DNA of 64,000 nucleotides, taken from positions 1 through 64,000 of the forward strand of contig CANRIL010000006.1 in NCBI GenBank assembly GCA_947630625.1. Reading direction: 5' to 3'. Every line of letters begins with the position of its first letter. The first letter of the stretch is position 1. The translations under genes and the position numbers were made by a program. The DNA comes from an uncultured Clostridia bacterium (lineage in GTDB: Bacteria; Bacillota; Clostridia; Oscillospirales; CAG-272). Shown one piece after another: positions 16,359 to 27,135 of the stretch. The notes beneath the pieces were generated by a model. The model made no database searches. It worked only from the letters and a program-made list of their open reading frames with translations, and was not told the origin of the DNA.

Positions 16359-17813
16359 TTACGCCTCAAACTCGCCGCGTATGTCTTCTTCGGGCGGCGG
16401 CGTCGGATAGTCGCCGGTAAAGCAGCCGCGGCAGATGCCGAGCCCGCCGACGATGTCAGAGAGCCGCTCCGTGCGCAGATATGCGAGCGTATCCGAGCCG
16501 ATTATGCTCCGTATCTCCTCCGTTGTGCGGTTGTAAGCCAGAAGCTGCGTTCGCGCGGGAACGTCGGTCCCGAAATAGCACGACCACAAAAACGGCGGGG
16601 AAGAGACGCGCATGTGGACTTCCTTCGCGCCCGCCTCGCGCAGGATTTTTATGATCCTGTCCGATGTCGTTCCGCGGACTATCGAGTCGTCGATTATGAT
16701 TATGCGCTTGCCTTCGACTGCTTCGCGGATCGGGTTCAGCTTGACGCCGACGCTCGTTTCGCGGTTTTTCTGGCGCGGCTTGATGAACGTTCTGCCGACG
16801 TAGGCGTTTTTGACGAACGCGGTGCCGTACGGGATGCCGGACTGGAGCGAATAGCCGAGCGCGGCGACGTTCCCGGATTCGGGCACGCCGACAACGAGGT
16901 CGGCGTCGACGGGGGAGTCGATGGCGAGGTATTTTCCCGCGAGCATCCGCGAATGATAGACGCTCATACCGTCAATAATGCTGTCGGGGCGCGCAAAATA
17001 TATGTATTCGAAGACGCAGCGCGCCTCCCGTTCGCGCGGCAGCGCGTGAGACATGTCCGACGTGAGCCCCTCGGCGGATATTGTCACGATCTCGCCCGGC
17101 AAAACGTCGCGGACAAAATCCGCGCCCACCGTGTCGAGCGCGCATGATTCGCTCGCGAGCATCCATGTCCCCTCGCGCTTTCCGATGCAGAGCGGGCGGA
17201 ACCCGTATGGGTCGCGCGCGCCTATCAGCTTGCGCGGCGACATTATGACGAGCGAGAACGCGCCGCGGAGCTTGTCCATCGCCCTGCCGACGGCTTCCTC
17301 GACCGTTTTCGAGTTCAGCCGCTCGCGGGCGATGTGGTACGCGATGAGCTCCGTGTCGATCGTCGTCTGGAAGATAGCGCCCGTGCGCTCAAGCTCGCGG
17401 CGCAGCTCCGGCGCGTTTACAAGGTTGCCGTTGTGCGCAAGCGCGAGCGTGCCCTTGACGTAGTTGAGCACGAGCGGCTGCGCGTTTTCGCGCGTGGAGC
17501 CGCCGGCGGTCGAGTATCTGACGTGGCCGACGCCCATGTCGCCGGGCAGCTTTTCAAGCGTTTCATGCGTGAACGATTCGTTCACGAGCCCCATAGATTT
17601 ATGGGAGAGGACGCGGCGCGGTCCGTCCGTTCCGGTGACGGCGATGCCGCAGCTTTCCTGCCCGCGGTGCTGAAGGGCTAAAAGGCCGTAATATATCGTC
17701 GAGGCAACGTCTCCGCCGTCCGTGTCGAATGCGCCGAAGACGCCGCATTCTTCGCCGAGCTTGCGGTCTAAATCCTCAAGCGAGAAAATTTCCTTTTCGT
17801 GTTCCGTTTCCAT
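16359..17813 (-). CDS. purF: Amidophosphoribosyltransferase
   Basis: 484 residues. A short propeptide precedes the catalytic Cys in GEECGVFGAF (N-terminal nucleophile after processing). The glutaminase domain runs to about 235 and includes GHVRYSTAG. The phosphoribosyltransferase domain has IIIIDDSIVRGTTS, the PRPP-binding loop. All four Cys of the Bacillus-type 4Fe-4S cluster are visible (RCVFEY, WSCYFG, GICRGCF), so the enzyme is expected to be oxygen-sensitive. It makes phosphoribosylamine from PRPP and glutamine, the first committed step of purine synthesis. It follows purC on the same strand with 67 nt between, containing a hairpin. Confidence 0.97.
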   Translation of the reverse strand: METEHEKEIFSLEDLDRKLGEECGVFGAFDTDGGDVASTIYYGLLALQHRGQESCGIAVTGTDGPRRVLSHKSMGLVNESFTHETLEKLPGDMGVGHVRYSTAGGSTRENAQPLVLNYVKGTLALAHNGNLVNAPELRRELERTGAIFQTTIDTELIAYHIARERLNSKTVEEAVGRAMDKLRGAFSLVIMSPRKLIGARDPYGFRPLCIGKREGTWMLASESCALDTVGADFVRDVLPGEIVTISAEGLTSDMSHALPREREARCVFEYIYFARPDSIIDGMSVYHSRMLAGKYLAIDSPVDADLVVGVPESGNVAALGYSLQSGIPYGTAFVKNAYVGRTFIKPRQKNRETSVGVKLNPIREAVEGKRIIIIDDSIVRGTTSDRIIKILREAGAKEVHMRVSSPPFLWSCYFGTDVPARTQLLAYNRTTEEIRSIIGSDTLAYLRTERLSDIVGGLGICRGCFTGDYPTPPPEEDIRGEFEA

Positions 17814-17837
17814 ATGTGACGCTCCGTATCAAAACCG

Positions 17838-17869
17838 ATACGGCAGCCGCCGCCCGGCGTCTGCCGTAT
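17838..17869 (-). terminator. Hairpin between purC and purF
   Basis: ATACGGCAG and CTGCCGTAT arms with a 14-nt loop. On the - strand the stem is followed by CGGTTTTG, a weak U-tract. It could partly terminate transcription after purC or act as an attenuator before purF. Confidence 0.45.
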
Positions 17870-17880
17870 GATAAGTTTTT

Positions 17881-18588
17881 TTAGTCAAGACCGAGTCTTC
17901 TGAATACTTCGTTGTAAGCTTCCTCAACGTTTCCGAGGTCGCGGCGGAAGCGGTCCTTGTCAAGCTTCTCGTTCGTCTTTACATCCCAGAGACGGCACGT
18001 GTCAGGCGATGTCTCGTCTGCGAGGATGATCTTACCGTGGTAACGGCCGAATTCGATCTTGAAGTCGATGAGCCTTATCCCCGCCTCGAGGAAATATGCC
18101 TTTAGCACGTCGTTTACCTTGAACGCGTACTTCTTGATCGTTTCGATCTCTTCCCATGTGGCGAGCCCGAGCGCGACGGCAAAATAATCGTTGATGAGCG
18201 GGTCGCCGAGCGCGTCATTCTTATATGAAAATTCGATCGTCGGCTCCTTGAAGGGCGTGCCCTCCGGGACGCCGAGGCGCTTTGAGAAGCTCCCTGCGGC
18301 TACGTTTCTGATAATGACCTCGAGCGGGACTATCTCGACCTTCTTCACCGCCGTTTCGCGGTCGGAGAGCTGTTCGATAAAGTGCGTCGGAACGCCTTCC
18401 TTTTCGAGAAGCGCGAAGACGCGGTTCGTCATTTTGTTGTTGATGACGCCCTTGCCGACGATGGTGCCGCGCTTTTCGCCGTTGAACGCCGTCGCGTCGT
18501 CCTTATAGTCGACGATGACGACATCGGGGTCGTCTGTGGCGAATACTTTCTTTGCCTTGCCCTCGTAAAGCTGCTGTAACTTCTGCAT
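17881..18588 (-). CDS. purC: SAICAR synthetase
   Basis: Start set at 18588 ([14 protein letters not shown]), where the family begins; CAGGAGCAG lies about 10 nt upstream. The track's 39 extra residues are unrelated. The 235-residue length is normal. Motifs: [10 protein letters not shown] (ATP-binding strand), [25 protein letters not shown] and DFKIEFGR. PurC condenses CAIR with aspartate using ATP in purine synthesis. The leader has its own promoter (18652-18680) and a small GC hairpin near 18610-18630. With purF next on the strand it forms a small purine unit. Confidence 0.97.
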   Translation of the reverse strand: MQKLQQLYEGKAKKVFATDDPDVVIVDYKDDATAFNGEKRGTIVGKGVINNKMTNRVFALLEKEGVPTHFIEQLSDRETAVKKVEIVPLEVIIRNVAAGSFSKRLGVPEGTPFKEPTIEFSYKNDALGDPLINDYFAVALGLATWEEIETIKKYAFKVNDVLKAYFLEAGIRLIDFKIEFGRYHGKIILADETSPDTCRLWDVKTNEKLDKDRFRRDLGNVEEAYNEVFRRLGLD

Positions 18589-18651
18589 GATTTTATACTG
18601 CTCCTGATTCGCCGTGCCGGGAACTTCCGGCGCGTGATTTTTGACATGGAT

Positions 18652-18680
18652 ATTATATATCAGCCTACGTTCAAAATCAA
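18652..18680 (-). promoter_or_regulatory. purC promoter
   Basis: On the - strand TTGATT (18675-18680), 17-nt spacer, TATAAT (18652-18657), giving a leader of about 57 nt. No purine riboswitch or clear PurR box is visible. Confidence 0.65.
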
Positions 18681-18754
18681 TAGTCAATACGCACATATGG
18701 CGCATGTTTTAAGGGGGAATTATTCGTTTTTTCGGGGAAAAAGTTTTTTTCGCC

Positions 18755-18783
18755 TTTACAAGCGCGCTCAGTCGTGGTATAAT
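18755..18783 (+). promoter_or_regulatory. uvrB operon promoter
   Basis: TTTACA (18755-18760), 17-nt spacer, TATAAT (18778-18783). A LexA-type box begins 13 nt downstream of the -10. Confidence 0.8.
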
Positions 18784-18795
18784 ATCATATCGTAA

Positions 18796-18809
18796 CGAAC
18801 ACTTGTTCA
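18796..18809. promoter_or_regulatory. LexA (SOS) operator
   Basis: CGAACACTTGTTCA matches the Gram-positive LexA box CGAAC-N4-GTTCG at all but the last base. It overlaps the expected transcription start of uvrB, an ideal repressor position. UvrB and UvrA are classical SOS genes in Firmicutes. Confidence 0.8.
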
Positions 18810-18854
18810 CAGATTTTGGACGCATCAGACGAAAAACACGAGCGGGAGGGAAAG

Positions 18855-20852
18855 ATGGCAGACAGATTCATACTTAAAGCGCCGTTTTCGCCGACGGGCG
18901 ACCAGCCGGAGGCGATCGCCGCCCTGACTGACGGCGTCATGAGCGGGGAACGGATGCAGACGCTGCTCGGCGTCACCGGTTCGGGGAAGACGTTCACGAT
19001 GGCGAACGTTATCGCGAACGTATGCCGCCCGACGCTCATACTCGAACCGAACAAGACGCTCGCGGCGCAGCTCTGCTCCGAGATGCGTGAGTTCTTCCCG
19101 GACGCGGCGGTCGAATATTTTGTCTCGTACTACGACTATTACCAGCCCGAGGCGTACATTCCGGGCAAGGACATGTATATTGAAAAGGATTCGCTCGTCA
19201 ACGATGAGATAGACAAGCTGCGCCACAGCGCCACGTCGGCGCTGTTTGAGCGGCGCGACGTTATAATTGTCGCGTCCGTTTCCTGCATTTATTCGCTCGG
19301 CGACCCGAACGAATACTGCCGCCAGCTCGTTTCGGTACGTCCGGGACAGGCGATGGAGCGCAACGACTTTATTGAGCGGCTGATCTCGATCGGGTACGAG
19401 CGCAACGACATCGCGTTTGAGCGCACGAAATTCCGCGTCCGCGGCGACGTTGTTGACGTTTTGCCGTCAAACTCCGGCGAGAAGGCCGTGAGGGTCGAAT
19501 TTTTCGGCGACGAGGTAGACAGGGTGACGGAGATCTCGACCGTGACCGGCGAGGTCTTGGGGGAGCTGCGGTATGCGGCGATCTTTCCGGCGACGCATTA
19601 TGTCGCCGACCCGGCGAAGCGCGAGTCGGCGCTGCGCGAGATCGAGGATGAGATGTACGAGCGGGTAGATTTTTTCCGCGCGCAGAACAAGCTGCTCGAG
19701 GCGCAGAGGATCGAGGAGCGGACGAGATACGACATCGAGATGATGCGCGAGATCGGGTACTGTTCGGGCGTCGAAAATTATTCGCGCGTGCTGTCAGGGC
19801 GGGAGCCCGGTTCGACGCCGTATACGCTGCTCGACTATTTCCCGCGCGATTTTCTGATGTTCATCGACGAGAGCCACGTCGCGATACCGCAGGTGCGCGG
19901 CATGTCCGGCGGCGACATAGCGAGAAAGCGCAATCTCGTCGATTACGGGTTCCGCCTGCCGTCGGCGTATGACAACAGGCCGCTCAGATTTGAGGAATTT
20001 GAGTCGAAGCTGAATCAGGTCATTTTCGTCAGCGCGACGCCGGGGGATTACGAAAAGGAGCATTCGGGCGTGACAGCCGAGCAGATAATCCGCCCGACAG
20101 GGCTATGCGACCCGGAGGTCGAGGTGCGCGATGTCAGAACGCAGATAGACGACGTGCTTGGCGAGATAAAGGAGCGCGCGGCGAGGGACGAAAGGTCGCT
20201 CGTCATGACGCTGACGACGAAGATGGCGGAGGACATAACGGATTATTTCGAGTCGTGCGGCGTGCGCGTCAGGTATATACATCACGAGGTCGAGACGATG
20301 GAGCGAACTGAGCTTTTGCGCGATCTGCGGCTCGGCGAATATGACGTGCTCGTCGGGATCAACCTTCTGAGGGAGGGGATCGACTTGCCGGAGGTGTCGC
20401 TCGTCGCGATACTCGACGCCGACAAAGAGGGATTCCTCCGCAACGAGACATCGCTGATCCAGACGATAGGGCGCGCCGCGAGAAACGCGAACGGCAAGGT
20501 CATTCTGTACGCGGCGGAAGAGACGCGTTCGATCAGGGCAGCCGTCTCGGAAACGAACAGACGCAGGGGCATCCAGAAGGCATACAACGAGGCGCACGGC
20601 ATAGTTCCGCAGACAATAAAAAAAGAGGTGCGCGACCTCATCTCTATCGGCGGAGAAGACGCGGCGGACGGCGGCTCGAAGAAATCAAGATCAAAGACGA
20701 AACAGAAGCGCGTCTCGATGATGACCTCAGAGGAGAGGGCGGACTATATCGAGCAGCTGACGCGCGAGATGAAGGAAGCGGCGTCGAAGCTCGACTTCGA
20801 GCGCGCCGCGTATCTGCGCGACAAAATAAAAGAGGTAAGAACGACAAAATGA
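18855..20852 (+). CDS. uvrB: Excinuclease ABC subunit B
   Basis: Start set at 18855 ([11 protein letters not shown]), with GGGAGGGAAAG before it; the track start is a TTG inside the leader. 665 residues. Walker A is [11 protein letters not shown]. The beta-hairpin segment [12 protein letters not shown] inserts between DNA strands. Helicase motifs include [11 protein letters not shown] and [16 protein letters not shown]. The C-terminal UVR motif (about 625-660) contacts UvrC. UvrB verifies lesions handed over by UvrA. The downstream PHP gene overlaps by 4 nt and uvrA follows, so the three form an SOS-type operon. uvrC is not in the window. Confidence 0.97.
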   Translation: MADRFILKAPFSPTGDQPEAIAALTDGVMSGERMQTLLGVTGSGKTFTMANVIANVCRPTLILEPNKTLAAQLCSEMREFFPDAAVEYFVSYYDYYQPEAYIPGKDMYIEKDSLVNDEIDKLRHSATSALFERRDVIIVASVSCIYSLGDPNEYCRQLVSVRPGQAMERNDFIERLISIGYERNDIAFERTKFRVRGDVVDVLPSNSGEKAVRVEFFGDEVDRVTEISTVTGEVLGELRYAAIFPATHYVADPAKRESALREIEDEMYERVDFFRAQNKLLEAQRIEERTRYDIEMMREIGYCSGVENYSRVLSGREPGSTPYTLLDYFPRDFLMFIDESHVAIPQVRGMSGGDIARKRNLVDYGFRLPSAYDNRPLRFEEFESKLNQVIFVSATPGDYEKEHSGVTAEQIIRPTGLCDPEVEVRDVRTQIDDVLGEIKERAARDERSLVMTLTTKMAEDITDYFESCGVRVRYIHHEVETMERTELLRDLRLGEYDVLVGINLLREGIDLPEVSLVAILDADKEGFLRNETSLIQTIGRAARNANGKVILYAAEETRSIRAAVSETNRRRGIQKAYNEAHGIVPQTIKKEVRDLISIGGEDAADGGSKKSRSKTKQKRVSMMTSEERADYIEQLTREMKEAASKLDFERAAYLRDKIKEVRTTK

Positions 20853-21637
20853 CGGACGCACACATTCATCTCGAAGGGGGAGAATATACGGTCGAATGGC
20901 TTGAAAAATTCGTCCGGCGCGCGGAGGAAACGCACATGGACGAGATCCGGCTGCTCGAACACAGTTACCTTTTCCGCGAATTTGCCCCCATGTACGGCTG
21001 CATACTCGGGAAAAATCGGTTTACGGACGATTGGTTTTCCCGAAAGGGCGGGGGGAAGGAGCTTTCCCGATATCTCGCGCTCGTCGGCGAGGCGCGGCGG
21101 CGCAGCTATCCGGTCAAGTTGAGATTCGGGCTTGAGGTCTGTTATTTTGAGGGCGCGGAGGAGTTTGTGCGCCGCACGGCGCGGGGGCTGGGGCTCGATT
21201 TTCTCGTCGGAAGCGTCCATTTTATCGACGGGTTTGCGTTCGATCACAACGCCGAACTGTGGGCGGGCGTCGATGTCGATAACGCATACGAGCGCTATTT
21301 TGAATCTTCCGTCAGCCTTGCCGAAAGCGGCGTTTTTGACGGGATAGCGCATCCGGACAGCATCGGGCTGTTCGGATTCACGCCGTCGTTTTCGCTTGAG
21401 GCATACTATGAAAAGCTCGCCGACGCCGTATCAAAAAGCGGCATGTATGCAGAGGAAAACGGCGGCACGCACAGGCGGTTCCCGAAAACGGCTCCGTTCG
21501 GCATGAACGAATCGCTGTTACGCGCGATGAAGCGGCACGGCGTCCGCATCGTCACCGCGTCCGACGCGCACACCCCGGAGGATGTCGGCGCGGGTATTGA
21601 TGAGGCGCGGCGCGTCGTAGATACGGTCACGGTCTGA
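20849..21637 (+). CDS. PHP-domain phosphoesterase, histidinol-phosphatase-like
   Basis: 262 residues. Metal-binding PHP motifs: [10 protein letters not shown] near the N-terminus, the Glu in [29 protein letters not shown] and the C-terminal [11 protein letters not shown]. This full set of His and Asp ligands predicts a trinuclear metal centre. The length and motif order match HisJ-type histidinol phosphatases. No his genes are nearby; instead it overlaps uvrB by ATGA and precedes uvrA, so it would be induced with excision repair. Either it is a passenger or it acts on nucleotide products. Activity is inferred; the fold is confident. Confidence 0.85.
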   Translation: MTDAHIHLEGGEYTVEWLEKFVRRAEETHMDEIRLLEHSYLFREFAPMYGCILGKNRFTDDWFSRKGGGKELSRYLALVGEARRRSYPVKLRFGLEVCYFEGAEEFVRRTARGLGLDFLVGSVHFIDGFAFDHNAELWAGVDVDNAYERYFESSVSLAESGVFDGIAHPDSIGLFGFTPSFSLEAYYEKLADAVSKSGMYAEENGGTHRRFPKTAPFGMNESLLRAMKRHGVRIVTASDAHTPEDVGAGIDEARRVVDTVTV

Positions 21638-21757
21638 CGACATACACATTAAATACAAAAGTTTTTGAAAAAGAGAGGCTTGCGGGGAAATTTGGCGCGG
21701 CATCGCCGCGTTTTCACCTTGGAAGGAAATAAAATTTCCCGCATTTGATATTCAAAC

Positions 21758-24589
21758 ATGGAACGAAACATAGAGATCAGGGGCGCGAGGGAAAACAACC
21801 TCAAAAATATCGACATAGTTATACCGCGGGACAAGCTGATCGTATTCACGGGGCTGTCGGGTTCGGGCAAGTCGTCGCTGGCGTTTGACACGCTGCACGC
21901 GGAGGGGCACCGCAGATTCGTTGAATCGCTGTCGTCGTATGCGCGGATGTTTTTGGGGCAGCTCGACAAGCCGGATGTCGATTCGATAACGGGACTTTCC
22001 CCGTCGATCTCGATCGACCAGAAGACAACGTCGCAGAATCCGCGTTCGACCGTCGGGACGGTCACGGAGATATACGACTATCTGAGGCTTTTGTGGGCGC
22101 GCATCGGAATACCGCACTGCCCGGTCTGCGGGCGGGAGATCAGCGCGCAGACGACGGATGTCATCCTTGATAGGATCATGACGCTGCCGGAGGGAGAGCG
22201 CTTTCTCGTGCTTGCCCCTGTCGTCAGAGGGAAAAAGGGCATGCACGAGAAGGTGTTCGAGAGCGCGAAGAAGGCGGGATACGTTCGTGTCCGCGTCGAC
22301 GGCAGCGTTTATGAGCTGTCGGAGGAAATAAAGCTCGACAAGAACAGGAAGCATTCGATAGATATAGTCGTTGACAGGCTCGTATGCCGCCCGGACATAA
22401 GGACGCGGCTGTCCGATTCGGTCGAAGCCGCGCTGCGCGAGGCGGACGGATACGTCACCGTTGTGACCGTGCCGCGCGAGGGAGACGAGGTGACGATGGA
22501 GTTCTCGCAGAATTACACGTGCGAGGAGCATAATATCAGCATTCCGGAGCTTGAGCCGCGCATGTTTTCGTTCAACAACCCGTTCGGCGCGTGTCCCGAA
22601 TGCGCCGGGCTCGGCGTCCTCTCAAGCATTTCGCCCGACAAGATCATGTACGACAAAACGCTGTCGCTGCGGCAGGGGGCGATCAATGTAAACGGATTCA
22701 AATCGCTCGAAGAGGAGTCATGGATGGGGCCGCTGTTTGCCGCCGTCGGCGAGGTCTACGGGTTCACGCTCGATACGCCGATAGAGGACTTTTCTGAGCG
22801 CGCAATGCAGGCGCTTTTGTGGGGAACGGGCGACAGGCTCTACGACATAGACAGGTATTTTGAAGGCACCGTGCGCCGCCAGCTTAAAAAATTTGAAGGG
22901 GTGATCCCCATGATAGAGTGGCGTCGGCGCATGTCGGGGAACGCCGAATATTACGACGAATTTATTGACGAGACGCCGTGCCCGCGCTGCCACGGCAAAA
23001 GGCTTTCCGACGCGGCGCTCGCCGTCACGGTCTGCGGCATCTCGATCGAGGAATATACGCGGAAGTCGGTGACGGAGGCGCTTGAATTTATCGAGACGAT
23101 GACGCTGACGGAAACGGAAGGGATGATAGCGCGCGAAATTGTGAAGGAGATCCGGTCGAGGCTCGGATTCCTCAAGAGCGTCGGGCTCAATTATCTGACG
23201 CTCGACCGCCGCGCCGGCACGCTTTCGGGCGGCGAGGCGCAGAGGATCAGGCTTGCGACGCAGATAGGCAGCTCGCTCGTCGGAGTCATGTACATCCTTG
23301 ATGAGCCGTCGATCGGGCTTCATCAGCGCGACAACGGCAGGCTGATCGCGACGCTTAAGCGTCTGCGCGACATCGGCAACACCGTCATCGTTGTCGAACA
23401 CGATGAGGATACGATGCGCGCGGCTGACTATATCGTCGATATAGGCCCCGGCGCGGGCGTGCACGGCGGCGAGCTCGTTGCGGCGGGGACGCCGGAAGAG
23501 ATCGCGAACAATGAAAATTCGATCACCGGCGCGTACCTTTCGGGGAGAAAGTCGATCCCCGTGCCGGAAACGAGGCGCAAGGGGAACGGGCATATTCTGC
23601 GCGTCGTCGGCGCAAGGCAGAACAATCTTCAAAACATCACGGTCGAATTTCCGCTCGGGAAATTCATCTGCGTGACGGGCGTTTCCGGTTCGGGCAAGTC
23701 GAGCCTTGTCAATTCGATCCTATATATGACGCTCGCGAAGGAGCTCAACCGCGCGCACACGTTCCCCGGCAAATGCAAAAGGATCGAGGGGACCGAGTAC
23801 CTTGACAAGATCATAGCGATAGACCAGTCGCCGATAGGGCGCATGCCAAGCTCGAACCCGGCGACGTACACGGGCGTTTTTACCGACCTGCGGGCGCTGT
23901 ACGCGATGACGCCGGACGCGAAGCTGCGCGGATACGGCCCCGGCAGGTTCTCGTTCAACGTTCGCGGCGGCAGGTGCGAGGCGTGCGAGGGCGCGGGCGT
24001 CAAAAAGATAGAGATGCACTTTTTGCCCGACGTATACGTGACGTGCGACGTTTGCCACGGCAAGAGGTACAACCGTGAGACGCTCGAGGTCAAATACAAG
24101 GGCAAAAACATAAGCGACGTGCTTGAAATGACGGTCGAGGAGGCGCTCGGCTTCTTCTCCGAGTACCCGAAGATCAGGCGCAGGCTCGCGACCCTATTTG
24201 ATGTCGGGCTCGGATATATGAAGCTCGGTCAGCCTTCGCCGACGCTTTCGGGCGGGGAGGCGCAGAGGGTCAAGCTCGCGACGGAGCTTTCAAAGCGCGA
24301 TACGGGCAAGACGATATACGTTCTCGACGAGCCGACGACGGGACTTCACACAGACGACGTGGCAAAGCTTGTCGGCATTCTCTCGCGCCTTGTCGATTCG
24401 GGGAACACCGTCGTCGTCATCGAGCACAATCTTGACCTCATAAAGACTGCCGACTGGATAATCGATCTCGGCCCCGAGGGCGGGGTCGGCGGCGGTACCG
24501 TCGTCTGCGAGGGCACGCCTGAGGATGTGGCGATGTGCGAGTCGTCGTACACGGGGATGTTCCTGAAAGAAAAACTTGGGATGAAATGA
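21758..24589 (+). CDS. uvrA: Excinuclease ABC subunit A
   Basis: 943 residues, full length. It has two ABC ATPase modules with Walker A sites [12 protein letters not shown] and [12 protein letters not shown], and ABC signatures [13 protein letters not shown] and [13 protein letters not shown]. Zinc modules show CPVCGRE with [17 protein letters not shown], and CEACEGAG with [10 protein letters not shown]. The UvrB-binding region lies between the first Walker A and the first zinc site. No Shine-Dalgarno site lies close to the ATG, so expression may be weak or coupled to the upstream genes 120 nt away. UvrA dimers scan DNA and load UvrB on lesions. Confidence 0.98.
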   Translation: MERNIEIRGARENNLKNIDIVIPRDKLIVFTGLSGSGKSSLAFDTLHAEGHRRFVESLSSYARMFLGQLDKPDVDSITGLSPSISIDQKTTSQNPRSTVGTVTEIYDYLRLLWARIGIPHCPVCGREISAQTTDVILDRIMTLPEGERFLVLAPVVRGKKGMHEKVFESAKKAGYVRVRVDGSVYELSEEIKLDKNRKHSIDIVVDRLVCRPDIRTRLSDSVEAALREADGYVTVVTVPREGDEVTMEFSQNYTCEEHNISIPELEPRMFSFNNPFGACPECAGLGVLSSISPDKIMYDKTLSLRQGAINVNGFKSLEEESWMGPLFAAVGEVYGFTLDTPIEDFSERAMQALLWGTGDRLYDIDRYFEGTVRRQLKKFEGVIPMIEWRRRMSGNAEYYDEFIDETPCPRCHGKRLSDAALAVTVCGISIEEYTRKSVTEALEFIETMTLTETEGMIAREIVKEIRSRLGFLKSVGLNYLTLDRRAGTLSGGEAQRIRLATQIGSSLVGVMYILDEPSIGLHQRDNGRLIATLKRLRDIGNTVIVVEHDEDTMRAADYIVDIGPGAGVHGGELVAAGTPEEIANNENSITGAYLSGRKSIPVPETRRKGNGHILRVVGARQNNLQNITVEFPLGKFICVTGVSGSGKSSLVNSILYMTLAKELNRAHTFPGKCKRIEGTEYLDKIIAIDQSPIGRMPSSNPATYTGVFTDLRALYAMTPDAKLRGYGPGRFSFNVRGGRCEACEGAGVKKIEMHFLPDVYVTCDVCHGKRYNRETLEVKYKGKNISDVLEMTVEEALGFFSEYPKIRRRLATLFDVGLGYMKLGQPSPTLSGGEAQRVKLATELSKRDTGKTIYVLDEPTTGLHTDDVAKLVGILSRLVDSGNTVVVIEHNLDLIKTADWIIDLGPEGGVGGGTVVCEGTPEDVAMCESSYTGMFLKEKLGMK

Positions 24590-24599
24590 GCCGCGGATA

Positions 24600-24628
24600 T
24601 GGACACCTCGGTGAAAATATGGTAGAAT
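24600..24628 (+). promoter_or_regulatory. Promoter of the fucosidase gene
   Basis: TGGACA (24600-24605), 17-nt spacer, TAGAAT (24623-24628). It starts 11 nt after the uvrA stop, so the glycosidase need not depend on uvrA transcription. Confidence 0.6.
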
Positions 24629-24663
24629 CTGATCAAAGACAAAAGAAATCGGGGGACAATGTC

Positions 24664-26145
24664 ATGAATACGGCGGACAGAGCCGCATATCTGAAAAAAA
24701 TCGAAGAAACTATCGCGCGCGGGCGGTTCCGTGACAACTGGGACTCGCTCTCGCAGTACAAGACGCCCGACTGGTACAGGGACGCGAAATTCGGAATTTT
24801 CCTTCACTGGGGCGTTTACAGCGTTCCGGCGTTCGGCAGTGAATGGTATTCGCGCAGCATGTACATAGAGGGGACGCGCGAGTTCGAGCATCACGTCAGG
24901 ACGTACGGGCCGCAGAAGGAGTTCGGATATAAGGATTTCATCCCGATGTTCAAGGCGGAAAAATTTGACCCGAACGCGTGGGCGGATCTGTTTTCGCGCG
25001 CCGGCGCGAAGTACGTTGTGCCGGTCGCTGAGCATCACGACGGCTTTCAGATGTACAAAAGCGACCTTTCCGAATGGTGCGCCGCCGAAAAGGGACCGTG
25101 CCGCGACGTGCTCGGCGAGCTTAAGACGGCGGTCGAGGCGCGCGGAATGAATATCTGCTGCTCGACGCACAGGATCGAGCACTGGTTCTTCATGGGACAC
25201 GGCAAGGATTTTGACTCAGACATAAAGGAGCCCTTGAAGCTCGGCGATTTTTACTGGCCTGCGATGCCGGAGCCCAACCATCAGGACCTTTTCAGCACGC
25301 CCGCGCCGTCGGATGAATTTCTGACCGACTGGCTGCTCCGCTGCTGTGAGCTCGTCGACAGGTACGCGCCGAGGCTCGTATACTTTGACTGGTGGATACA
25401 GCATTCGGCGGCGAAGCCGTATTTGCAGAAGTTTGCCGCTTATTACTATAACAGGGCGGAAGAGATGGGATATGAGCCCGTCATCTGCTATAAGCACGAC
25501 GCGTTTGCGTTCGGCTGCGCGACGGTCGACGTTGAAAGAGGGCAGTTCGCGGACTGCAAGCCGTACCCGTGGCAGACTGACACGGCGTGCGCGTTCAATT
25601 CGTGGTGCTACACGGAGGGGAACAGGTACAAGAACCCCGTCGACATCGTTCGCGACCTTGTTGACATCGTGTCGAAGAACGGCTGCATGCTGCTGAACGT
25701 GGGACCGCGCGCGGACGGCACGATCACCGATGACGACGCGAATATTCTTCTGTCGATCGGTGAATGGCTCGGCAGAAACGGCGAGGCGATCTACGGCACG
25801 CGCCCGTGGAGAGTTTCGGCGGAGGGACCGACGGCGATCGAGGAAGGACAGTTCACGGACGGCAAGCGCAGAAATTATACGTCCGAGGATGTGCGCTATA
25901 CGTGCCGCGGCAGCTCGATTTACGCGACCGTCATGGATTGGCCGGAGTCCGGTGAGGTTTCATTCCCGGCGCTCGGCGAAAGGGACGCTTCCTCAAAGCC
26001 GAATTTCCACGGAATAGTTAAGCGTGTGTCGATGCTCGGCTCGGATAGAGTGGTCGAATGGCACAGGGACGAAGACGCGCTTCATGTCAGGGTTGACGGC
26101 ATTAAGAGCGACATGCCCGTCGCCTTCCGCGTCGAGGTGCTTTGA
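24664..26145 (+). CDS. GH29 alpha-L-fucosidase, intracellular
   Basis: Start set at 24664 (MNTADRAAYLKK), GGGGGACA upstream; the track start lies inside uvrA. 493 residues, no signal peptide, so cytoplasmic. GH29 motifs: GIFLHWGVYSVPAFGSEWY, YVVPVAEHHDGFQMY, and RLVYFDWWI, whose Asp is the expected nucleophile. MLLNVGPRADGTI closes the barrel as usual in the family. A beta-sandwich tail of about 90 residues follows. It should release L-fucose from imported oligosaccharides such as mucin or milk glycans. No fucose transporter or isomerase is adjacent. Confidence 0.95.
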   Translation: MNTADRAAYLKKIEETIARGRFRDNWDSLSQYKTPDWYRDAKFGIFLHWGVYSVPAFGSEWYSRSMYIEGTREFEHHVRTYGPQKEFGYKDFIPMFKAEKFDPNAWADLFSRAGAKYVVPVAEHHDGFQMYKSDLSEWCAAEKGPCRDVLGELKTAVEARGMNICCSTHRIEHWFFMGHGKDFDSDIKEPLKLGDFYWPAMPEPNHQDLFSTPAPSDEFLTDWLLRCCELVDRYAPRLVYFDWWIQHSAAKPYLQKFAAYYYNRAEEMGYEPVICYKHDAFAFGCATVDVERGQFADCKPYPWQTDTACAFNSWCYTEGNRYKNPVDIVRDLVDIVSKNGCMLLNVGPRADGTITDDDANILLSIGEWLGRNGEAIYGTRPWRVSAEGPTAIEEGQFTDGKRRNYTSEDVRYTCRGSSIYATVMDWPESGEVSFPALGERDASSKPNFHGIVKRVSMLGSDRVVEWHRDEDALHVRVDGIKSDMPVAFRVEVL

Positions 26146-26160
26146 ATCTATATATAATAC

Positions 26161-26187
26161 GCGCCCCGTCCGCCGGACGGGGCGCGC
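26161..26187 (+). terminator. GC-rich hairpin after fucosidase
   Basis: Thirteen-base perfect arms CGCGCCCCGTCCG and CGGACGGGGCGCG around one base. It begins 16 nt after the stop. The trailing sequence CTGCTTTAC has only a poor U-tract. Confidence 0.55.
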
Positions 26188-26358
26188 TGCTTTACGGTGT
26201 CTGCGCGGAAGACGGCTGCGCACGAGTTGAATTTATGGGTGTTCAAAGGCTTGCGCGCAGCGGGGAAAGGCTGCAAACTGAATGCTTCGGCGCGTTTTCC
26301 GGCGGCTTATTTTATGCTGACAACTGTAAACCTTTTGTTAACAATCGCGCGGAGGCGT

Positions 26359-26387
26359 TGACACGGGGGCGCGCACGGGATATGATA
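26359..26387 (+). promoter_or_regulatory. Promoter of low-complexity lipoprotein gene
   Basis: TTGACA (26359-26364), 17-nt spacer, TATGAT (26382-26387), about 35 nt before the ATG. Confidence 0.7.
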
Positions 26388-26422
26388 TAATCACAAAAAT
26401 AAATTTCCCTGCGGAGGCAACC

Positions 26423-27079
26423 ATGAAACGAATTTTGAAAAATACCCTGATACTTCTCAGCCTGGCGCTCGTTTCGGCGCTCTTGCTTGCCGGATGTATG
26501 GATCGCCGTGATGACGGCGGCGCGGGGGCGGGCGGCGCGAACTCTGATTCCGTGACCGGTACGGAGACGAACGCGGACGCCGGAACTGAAACGAAAAAGG
26601 ACGCGGAAACTGACGCCGGAACCGAACCGGACGCGGGCACGGAAACTGACGCGGAGACTGACGCCGAAACCGATACCGGCAAGGACGGGACGGGCGGATC
26701 GGCGACCGAACCGGGAAAATCGGACGGGGATAAAGTTGAGGAAATTTCGACAGAGAGAAAGCTCGCGATAATCGAGGCATACGCGAAAGCGTATCCGCAG
26801 AGCGGGGGCATCGCCTCGATATCGTACTGCGGCGACTACAAAAACGCCACCGCCGTTTTGATCTACGGGAAGAACACCTCATACACGCAGGCGCTGTGGA
26901 ATGAAGAGGTCGACGGAGTCACGTTCCATTATAACGACGGCAACTACATCGTCGTGTTTGACGGGACGAAGTTTCACCGGCTGTCGGAGGCGTTCGAAAA
27001 GGGGCTTCTGACGCATGACGACCTCACGGATATCGCGTCGCGCCTGCCGGGACGCAATACGCCTGTCGAAGAAAAGTGA
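26423..27079 (+). CDS. Lipoprotein with Thr/Glu/Asp/Ala repeat linker
   Basis: 218 residues. Signal peptide with lipobox LLAGC (Cys about 24). Residues about 30-110 are a degenerate repeat of short TETDAGTE-like units, very acidic and probably extended, acting as a stalk. The C-terminal globular part (about 110-218) has YGKNTSYTQALWNEEVDGVTFHYNDG and FDGTKFHRL, of no family I recognise. The repeat DNA is prone to slippage, so its length may vary between strains. It has its own promoter and ends convergently with arsR at a strong hairpin. Confidence 0.75.
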   Translation: MKRILKNTLILLSLALVSALLLAGCMDRRDDGGAGAGGANSDSVTGTETNADAGTETKKDAETDAGTEPDAGTETDAETDAETDTGKDGTGGSATEPGKSDGDKVEEISTERKLAIIEAYAKAYPQSGGIASISYCGDYKNATAVLIYGKNTSYTQALWNEEVDGVTFHYNDGNYIVVFDGTKFHRLSEAFEKGLLTHDDLTDIASRLPGRNTPVEEK

Positions 27080-27095
27080 TTATGGTAAGACAAAA

Positions 27096-27130
27096 AAAGG
27101 GATGGGGACCGCTGACGCGGTTCCCATCCT
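27096..27130. terminator. Convergent terminator between lipoprotein and arsR
   Basis: GGGATGGGGACCG and CGGTTCCCATCCT form a long stem (one G-T pair), flanked by an A-run on one side and TTTCGTTT on the other. It can end both convergent transcripts. Confidence 0.75.
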
Positions 27131-27135
27131 TTCGT

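Noticed and set aside
21752-22531. Long antisense ORFs opposite uvrA, uvrB, metH, pheT and GH106-like genes
   Set aside because: High GC with C/G-rich third positions opens antisense frames; products are His/Arg-rich with no motifs.
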